From the NCBI GenBank assembly GCA_028717405.1, contig JAQUNY010000024.1, forward strand, positions 3,892-14,728: 10,837 bases of DNA, read 5' to 3'. The translations under genes and the position numbers were made by a program. Below are positions 6,820 to 10,837 of the stretch, piece by piece. How positions within the stretch are numbered: position 1 is the first letter of the stretch; each line of letters begins with the position of its first letter. The notes beneath the pieces were generated by a model. That model had not been told where the DNA came from, did not search any database, and saw nothing but the letters and a program-made list of their open reading frames with translations. Source of the DNA: Eubacteriales bacterium. Its GTDB lineage: Bacteria; Bacillota; Clostridia; JAQUNY01.

Positions 6820-6848
6820 ATTATATCAACTTTTACCTTGTTTGTAAC
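6820..6848 (-). promoter_or_regulatory. Promoter of the cdaA-cdaR-glmS operon
   Basis: On the minus strand a perfect -10 box TATAAT (6820-6825) lies 17 bp from GTTACA (6843-6848), a 4/6 match to the -35 consensus. The start site should be near 6813, giving a leader of about 50 nt. The -35 box is inside the proximal copy of the 11-bp direct repeat at 6841-6851. No terminator is seen between the helicase stop (6876) and this promoter, so read-through from upstream is also possible. Confidence 0.65.
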
Positions 6849-6872
6849 TGCTTTTATATTATTTGTAACAGC
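6841..6872 (-). repeat. Two 11-bp direct repeats overlapping the cdaA promoter
   Basis: GCWGTTACAAA occurs twice on the minus strand, at 6862-6872 (GCTGTTACAAA) and 6841-6851 (GCAGTTACAAA). The starts are exactly 21 bp apart, two helical turns. The proximal copy covers the -35 box; the distal one lies 4 bp past the helicase stop codon. They could be a tandem operator for an unknown regulator. Alternatively, the distal GTTACA could be the -35 box of a second, weaker promoter with TACAAA as its -10 box at 17-bp spacing. The repeat is directly visible; its function is inference. Confidence 0.55.
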
Positions 6873-6875
6873 TTT

Positions 6876-8771
6876 TTAATGTTTCGGATCCTCCCCGTCC
6901 CTCTGCAATGCCTGTATCTCATAAGCGAATCTTGATTTATCAAGGTCCAGTCCATTTTTAGTCTTTGGCGCTATGACCAGCAGATCTGATGCAGCTCGCG
7001 TTACCGCGACATAAAACAGACGTCTCTCCTGTTCAATTTCATCGCTGGAATTTCCGGCAGCTTCCATCTCAATTGCTTCATTGACAGGAAATTCTCCTTC
7101 CGCTGCTCCTCCGATTATCACCAGATCAAATTCAAGCCCTTTTACCGCATGTACAGTCGCTATCAGCAGATTATGCGTATTTGTAGTATTTTCATCGGCA
7201 TATTGTCCATGGCAGTTTTCTGTCTTTTTTACAGGTGACAGGAAAATGCTGTTTAAAAGGGCTATACGCTCAATAAACGCTTCCAGTGTGAGTTTGTCGC
7301 CGGCTATTATTTTCAATGTAGAAAACATGTCCCGGACTTCCGAAAAGGATACGCCGCTTGTATCACAGAACTCTCTGGCTCCTTCCATATAACCGAAAGC
7401 CTTCTCCATGTAGTCGATAGCTTTGCCTGCCTTCATACGTGACATCCTGATGAATTCAGATGCCATCTCAACGATCCTGATGCGAAAGCTTTCGGAGAGC
7501 GATGCATTATCAAGCAGATAATTGCTGAATCTTCGTCTTCCGCCTCTTCCTCTTCTGCCGCTTCTGTGTCCTGCATTATCCCTGTACATCGATACTGAAA
7601 CTGAATTTCTGGCAGCCCATTCATATATCCCGTCTGGGAACTTTACATTGATTCTTTTATAAAATTGGCCGAATGCTTCATGATCAGTATTATCTGAAGC
7701 ATATTTCATCATGGAAATAACGTCTTTTACAGTCCAATGTCCCGCTATATCCAGGCCCTTACCTGCATAGCGGAATCCTGCGCCTGCGTCGATGAGTCTG
7801 TTCGCGACGGCAACAAGCGGAAGGTTGTTCCTGAATAGTATGGCCACCCTGCCACTACTGTCCCCGGCTTGTGCCCTGAGTGCTTCTCTGACAGCAATAT
7901 CCGCCTGTTCAGCTTCGTCATTGGCATCGATGATAACAGGAGTCCTTCCGGAGCCGGGAATTTCAGTAAAACAATTTTTTGCATATCTTTTGCAGTTATG
8001 GCTGATCAGATTTCCCGCAGCCTCAACAATGTCGCGGTTTGAGCGGTAATTCCTTTCCAGGCAATATCGAGATAATCCTTTATAGTACATATGCAGATCA
8101 AGAATATATCCCGGCTCCGCCCCCCTGAAAGCATAAATTGACTGATCATCATCGGCCACTATGAAAATATTATCGGAAGGAAGAGCCAGAATCCTGACAA
8201 TCTGATGCTGCAATAAAGACATATCCTGCCCTTCATCAACCTGCAGAAATCTGTACCGGTTTCTGAAATACCCCAATATGCCGGGTTCGTCTCTCAATAT
8301 AGTATATGCAAGGCTGAGCATTCCATCAAAGCCTACTGTTATCACTGTCGCTTTCTGTCCCGCATCTGCCCCGGCTGCAGCCTCTTCTGTCTTCTCCGTG
8401 CTGACTACACACCTCATTCTATTGGCACGCGCATAAAGCCTTATCACACTGAGGCAGAAGGAATGCAGTGTTGATATCCTGATCTTTGGGCGAAAACAGC
8501 CGCCCGTTTCCTGGAATTCAGTAAACAGCCCTTTACTCCTCCGCCTCATTTCGGCCGCCGCCGCGCGGTTGAATGACATGGTCAGTATTTCGCCCGGACT
8601 GCAGCCTTTTTCAAAAACCAGAAAAGCCAGACGCGAGACAATGACTGTTGTCTTTCCGGACCCCGGTCCTGCAAGTACAAGCGCCGGTCCCTTATAATGC
8701 GACGCTGCCCTGGTCTGTTGCCCGTCAAGGTCGATCCCGTATTTTTCCTTCAACAAATCAAAAAAGCTCAA
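6876..8771 (-). CDS. UvrD/Rep/PcrA-like superfamily 1 ATP-dependent DNA helicase
   Basis: A 631-residue SF1A helicase, about 100 residues shorter than typical PcrA/UvrD and so probably an accessory repair helicase, not PcrA itself. All key motifs are visible: a Q-motif (LDGQQTRAA, 15-23), Walker A AGPGSGKT (34-41), Walker B VDEGQ (178-182, where PcrA/UvrD usually have DEAQ or DEYQ-type residues), motif III DDDQSIYAFRGA (207-218), NYRS (241-244), motif V TVHAVKGLEFD (539-549) and motif VI RRLFYVAVTRA (583-593). An Arg/Gly-rich stretch (401-414) in the 2B-like region is unusual. The start appears to be TTG at 8771: an in-frame stop lies shortly upstream, and AGGTG and GGGAG precede it. Promoter TTGACA-16-TAATAT lies upstream. 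No LexA-type box is seen. The DNA substrate and pathway cannot be told from sequence. Confidence 0.93.
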   Translation of the reverse strand: MSFFDLLKEKYGIDLDGQQTRAASHYKGPALVLAGPGSGKTTVIVSRLAFLVFEKGCSPGEILTMSFNRAAAAEMRRRSKGLFTEFQETGGCFRPKIRISTLHSFCLSVIRLYARANRMRCVVSTEKTEEAAAGADAGQKATVITVGFDGMLSLAYTILRDEPGILGYFRNRYRFLQVDEGQDMSLLQHQIVRILALPSDNIFIVADDDQSIYAFRGAEPGYILDLHMYYKGLSRYCLERNYRSNRDIVEAAGNLISHNCKRYAKNCFTEIPGSGRTPVIIDANDEAEQADIAVREALRAQAGDSSGRVAILFRNNLPLVAVANRLIDAGAGFRYAGKGLDIAGHWTVKDVISMMKYASDNTDHEAFGQFYKRINVKFPDGIYEWAARNSVSVSMYRDNAGHRSGRRGRGGRRRFSNYLLDNASLSESFRIRIVEMASEFIRMSRMKAGKAIDYMEKAFGYMEGAREFCDTSGVSFSEVRDMFSTLKIIAGDKLTLEAFIERIALLNSIFLSPVKKTENCHGQYADENTTNTHNLLIATVHAVKGLEFDLVIIGGAAEGEFPVNEAIEMEAAGNSSDEIEQERRLFYVAVTRAASDLLVIAPKTKNGLDLDKSRFAYEIQALQRDGEDPKH

Positions 8772-8788
8772 ACACCTGCAAAGCTCCC

Positions 8789-8814
8789 TGTCATTTTAAT
8801 GCCTCAATATGACA
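8789..8814 (-). other. Inverted repeat in the helicase leader
   Basis: TGTCAT (8789-8794) and ATGACA (8809-8814) form a perfect 6-bp inverted repeat with a 14-nt spacer, just upstream of the purine-rich Shine-Dalgarno region and TTG start of the helicase. A further 10-bp palindrome, TATAGCTATA (8821-8830), lies next to it. These could be a leader hairpin or operator half-sites, but chance is likely in AT-rich DNA. Confidence 0.25.
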
Positions 8815-8853
8815 ATTTTATATAGCTATAATTTAATATTTCATCTTATTCAT

Positions 8854-8881
8854 ATATTACTATAATTTGCCATTTTGTCAA
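8854..8881 (-). promoter_or_regulatory. Promoter of the helicase gene
   Basis: On the minus strand a perfect -35 box TTGACA (8876-8881) is followed after 16 bp by TAATAT (8854-8859), a 4/6 match to the -10 consensus in AT-rich DNA. Transcription would start near 8847, about 75 nt before the TTG start codon. The rest of the 222-bp gap to the diguanylate cyclase holds short hairpins, such as GTCTT-CGTC-AAGAC (8932-8945), but no U-tract and no credible gene. Confidence 0.6.
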
Positions 8882-8993
8882 CCCGGTATTTCCCTTCAGC
8901 GGAAGTGAAAAAGCTGAGAAGGAGTCACTCAGGTCTTCGTCAAGACTTATTGCGGCAATTATTGCGGATTTTCCGGATGAGCCCGGTCGGTAA

Positions 8994-9971
8994 TCATGAA
9001 ATAATCCGGTTTTTCCCCATTTTCTTTGCTTTATACATATTTTCATCAGCAAGATGCACCAGGTCGGCCAACTCTTCTCCCCCGTACTGCCTTACTCCTC
9101 CGCTGACGGTTACAGGGCTTTCGTACGTAAAATCGTATGATTCCACCGCCTGCCTGATCCGCTCCGAAATATTTACAGCCTTTGCGCCATCTGTTTCGGG
9201 GAATATCACAAAAAATTCTTCTCCGCCATACCTCCCCGCAAAATCGGTTTCCCTTATGTTCTCTTTAATTATTACGGCAAGGCCCTTCAGCACTTTGTCG
9301 CCGAATATATGCCCCCTGCTGTCATTGATATTTTTAAAATTATCGATGTCGAATAATGCTACAGATAAAGGCCTCCCGGTTTTGCCGGCGTTTTCCATTT
9401 CATACTTTAATCTCTCCATCAAGGTGCGGTGGTTCGCTATTTTTGTAAGGCCGTCGACAGAAGACAGTTCAGCCAGAATTTTATTTTTCTCAGCCAGTTC
9501 GATTTCCATTTCCTTTTTTTCAGTGATTTCGAAAACGATTCCTGCCAGGAAAGATGGTTTTCCTTCCGCATCATATTGCGTTATCCTTCCTCTGTCCAGA
9601 TACCATCTGTAACTGCCATCTTTGGCCATAATCCGGTATTCAGCTTCATATACGCCTTTCTTCCCGTGAAGGTGGTCAAGCATTGCATCCATAGTCTTTT
9701 GGTAATCATCGGGATGAAGCTTGTCGGTGAAAAACTGATATGTCACTACATCGGGCAGCTCATCCATTTTATAGCCCAAAGTTGTGACTTTCAGAGGATC
9801 AAATGTTACACTGTTTGTCTTGATATTCCAGTACCAATGGCCCAGATTTCCAGTCCAGGCGTACTCAAGCCTTGTTTCCTGTTCCTTCTCTCTGAGGAGT
9901 TCCTGATTTAGCTTCTCAAGTTCGTCTATACGCCCGAGCAGCTGTTCTCTGGTATATTTTTTATAATCCAC
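8994..9971 (-). CDS. PAS-GGDEF diguanylate cyclase
   Basis: A soluble diguanylate cyclase of about 325 residues that should make cyclic di-GMP from two GTP. A short coiled-coil region (about 6-34) precedes a PAS_3-type sensor domain (about 37-152, with WYWNIKT, HPDDY and the PAC-like YRIMAKDGSYRWYLDRG). A helical linker leads to the GGDEF domain (about 170-325). The active site is GGEEF (249-253), with the metal-binding DIDNF at 208-212. The RETD inhibitory I-site (240-243) sits five residues before GGEEF, so product inhibition is expected. No transmembrane segment is seen, and the PAS ligand is unknown. I chose GTG at 9971 because GGAGG lies 8 nt upstream. ATG at 9986 (five residues longer) or TTG at 9995 are alternatives. 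It follows the beta-propeller gene by at most about 40 bp and is probably in its operon. Confidence 0.93.
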   Translation of the reverse strand: MDYKKYTREQLLGRIDELEKLNQELLREKEQETRLEYAWTGNLGHWYWNIKTNSVTFDPLKVTTLGYKMDELPDVVTYQFFTDKLHPDDYQKTMDAMLDHLHGKKGVYEAEYRIMAKDGSYRWYLDRGRITQYDAEGKPSFLAGIVFEITEKKEMEIELAEKNKILAELSSVDGLTKIANHRTLMERLKYEMENAGKTGRPLSVALFDIDNFKNINDSRGHIFGDKVLKGLAVIIKENIRETDFAGRYGGEEFFVIFPETDGAKAVNISERIRQAVESYDFTYESPVTVSGGVRQYGGEELADLVHLADENMYKAKKMGKNRIIS

Positions 9972-10008
9972 CTGACCGTCCTCCATTCTCCTCAATTAAT
10001 TCCCGGAC

Positions 10009-10837
10009 TCATTTAAAATAATTGTCGTAGATCAGTAATCCATTATAGCCGTCGGGAATGACCAGCGCGTTATTGTACATTGAAACCGCTCCCGGATTAC
10101 CTTCGGTTTTCAGCTTGTCATACAGCCTGGGCTCCTGTGGATCTTTTATATTTACCACTTCAATGCGCGAACTGATCCTGTCCGATATAAACAGGTAGTC
10201 CCCGTATATTCGCGGTTTACCTGTAATATCGCCGCCATATGAAATCAGATCCATGGATTCTATGTTTTCTTCCATGGGGGCGATCAGCCTGTATCCTCCT
10301 TCAAATGTTACAAGGAATTGATCGTCCAGTGCCGCTATCCCTGAACTTAAAGAACACCTTTTTGAAAAATAAACATCAGTAAACATGTGCTGAGGCTCTG
10401 CTCCAAGATCAAGCCATCTCATTCCAAAAGAATGCTTAAAGACACAGGCATATCTGCCGTCTACGCACCCTTCGGACATCTGATCTCCATATACAGTATG
10501 TTCTAAACTATATTCAGCTGCCTTTTTGGGGTTCTGAGGCTCTTCAATCTCCAGCACCTCGAACGAGTTTTTACACAGAAGCACAGCATATCGGCCGGAT
10601 GCATATATCTTACCCTGTCTGACAGAAAGCATATCCTTACTGCAATACTTGCCCATTGGCACCAATTGTCCATGCCCCTTATATTTCCATATTGAAAATC
10701 CACCTGACCCCTCACTGACAAAAACCTTATCGTCAAAAACATCCACATACTGAGCAAAGCCCGCAGTTTGTAAGGTATTAACTGTCATGGCTTCCGGCCA
10801 TAACTTCACGACCATCAGCCCCTTCATGCCTGCAGCA
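10009..10837 (-). CDS. LVIVD-type beta-propeller protein, 5' end cut by window edge
   Basis: The visible part is about 276 residues and the frame stays open to the right edge. The internal ATG at 10827 has no good ribosome binding site, so the true start is probably outside the window. The sequence consists of repeated beta-strand units typical of LVIVD/YVTN-like propellers: YVDVFDDKVFVSEGSGGFSI, GRYAVLLCKNSFEVLEI followed by EEPQNPK, YLFISDRISSRIEVVNI followed by KDPQEPR, and NNALVIPDGYNGLLIYD near the C-terminus. The recurring pattern 'x-VVNI-x-DPQEP' is the family hallmark. No enzyme motif is seen. Such proteins are usually binding or scaffold proteins, often cell-surface; a signal peptide cannot be judged because the N-terminus is missing. 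The TGA stop is followed within about 40 bp by the diguanylate cyclase start, which suggests co-transcription. A specific function cannot be assigned. Confidence 0.75.
   Translation of the reverse strand, partial: AAGMKGLMVVKLWPEAMTVNTLQTAGFAQYVDVFDDKVFVSEGSGGFSIWKYKGHGQLVPMGKYCSKDMLSVRQGKIYASGRYAVLLCKNSFEVLEIEEPQNPKKAAEYSLEHTVYGDQMSEGCVDGRYACVFKHSFGMRWLDLGAEPQHMFTDVYFSKRCSLSSGIAALDDQFLVTFEGGYRLIAPMEENIESMDLISYGGDITGKPRIYGDYLFISDRISSRIEVVNIKDPQEPRLYDKLKTEGNPGAVSMYNNALVIPDGYNGLLIYDNYFK

Noticed and set aside
8772..8881. LexA/SOS box at the helicase promoter
   Set aside because: No GAAC-N4-GTTC type sequence was found in the region.
8881..8993. Terminator after the diguanylate cyclase
   Set aside because: Short hairpins are present (for example 8932-8945), but none is followed by a U-tract on the minus strand.
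8846..9052. 68-codon minus-strand open frame after the diguanylate cyclase
   Set aside because: It overlaps the end of the cyclase in another frame, contains the helicase promoter and has no suitable start or ribosome binding site in its non-overlapping part.

Overview
The window looks like part of a Firmicutes (clostridial, probably strictly anaerobic) chromosome. This rests on the cdaA-cdaR-glmS gene order, a two-iron desulfoferrodoxin (an anaerobe's superoxide reductase), purine-rich Shine-Dalgarno sequences, sigma-A type promoters and frequent TTG/GTG start codons. The content is mostly chromosomal housekeeping. I did not find a convincing, wholly new multigene system. The less ordinary material is in the intergenic DNA.

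Layout from left to right. Positions 1-490 hold no credible gene. They carry REP-like repeats (115-219), a near-consensus promoter (223-251) and a leader of about 230 nt. The only rightward gene is a CNNM/CorC (TlyC/HlyC) family membrane protein (491-1855). It ends at a strong hairpin terminator (1889-1924) that should work in both directions. Next to it is a nine-unit 20/21-bp tandem repeat array (about 1926-2108), whose last unit contains the stop codon of the desulfoferrodoxin gene.

Everything else runs leftward. Read in the direction of transcription, the right edge holds the 3' part of an LVIVD-type beta-propeller gene and, closely behind it, a PAS-GGDEF diguanylate cyclase. After a 222-bp gap with a promoter comes a short UvrD/Rep-like superfamily 1 helicase. 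After another promoter with tandem 11-bp repeats comes cdaA-cdaR-glmS and then dfx.

How the genes work together. CdaA makes cyclic di-AMP at the membrane, CdaR is its extracytoplasmic regulatory partner, and GlmS makes glucosamine-6-phosphate for the cell wall. The usual fourth gene, glmM, is missing between cdaR and glmS, and no glmS ribozyme can be seen in the 139-nt spacer. dfx follows glmS by 93 bp on the same strand with no visible terminator, so oxygen defence may partly be read from the cell-wall/c-di-AMP transcript. The window also carries a cyclic di-GMP synthase, but nothing in the sequence ties the two nucleotide systems together.
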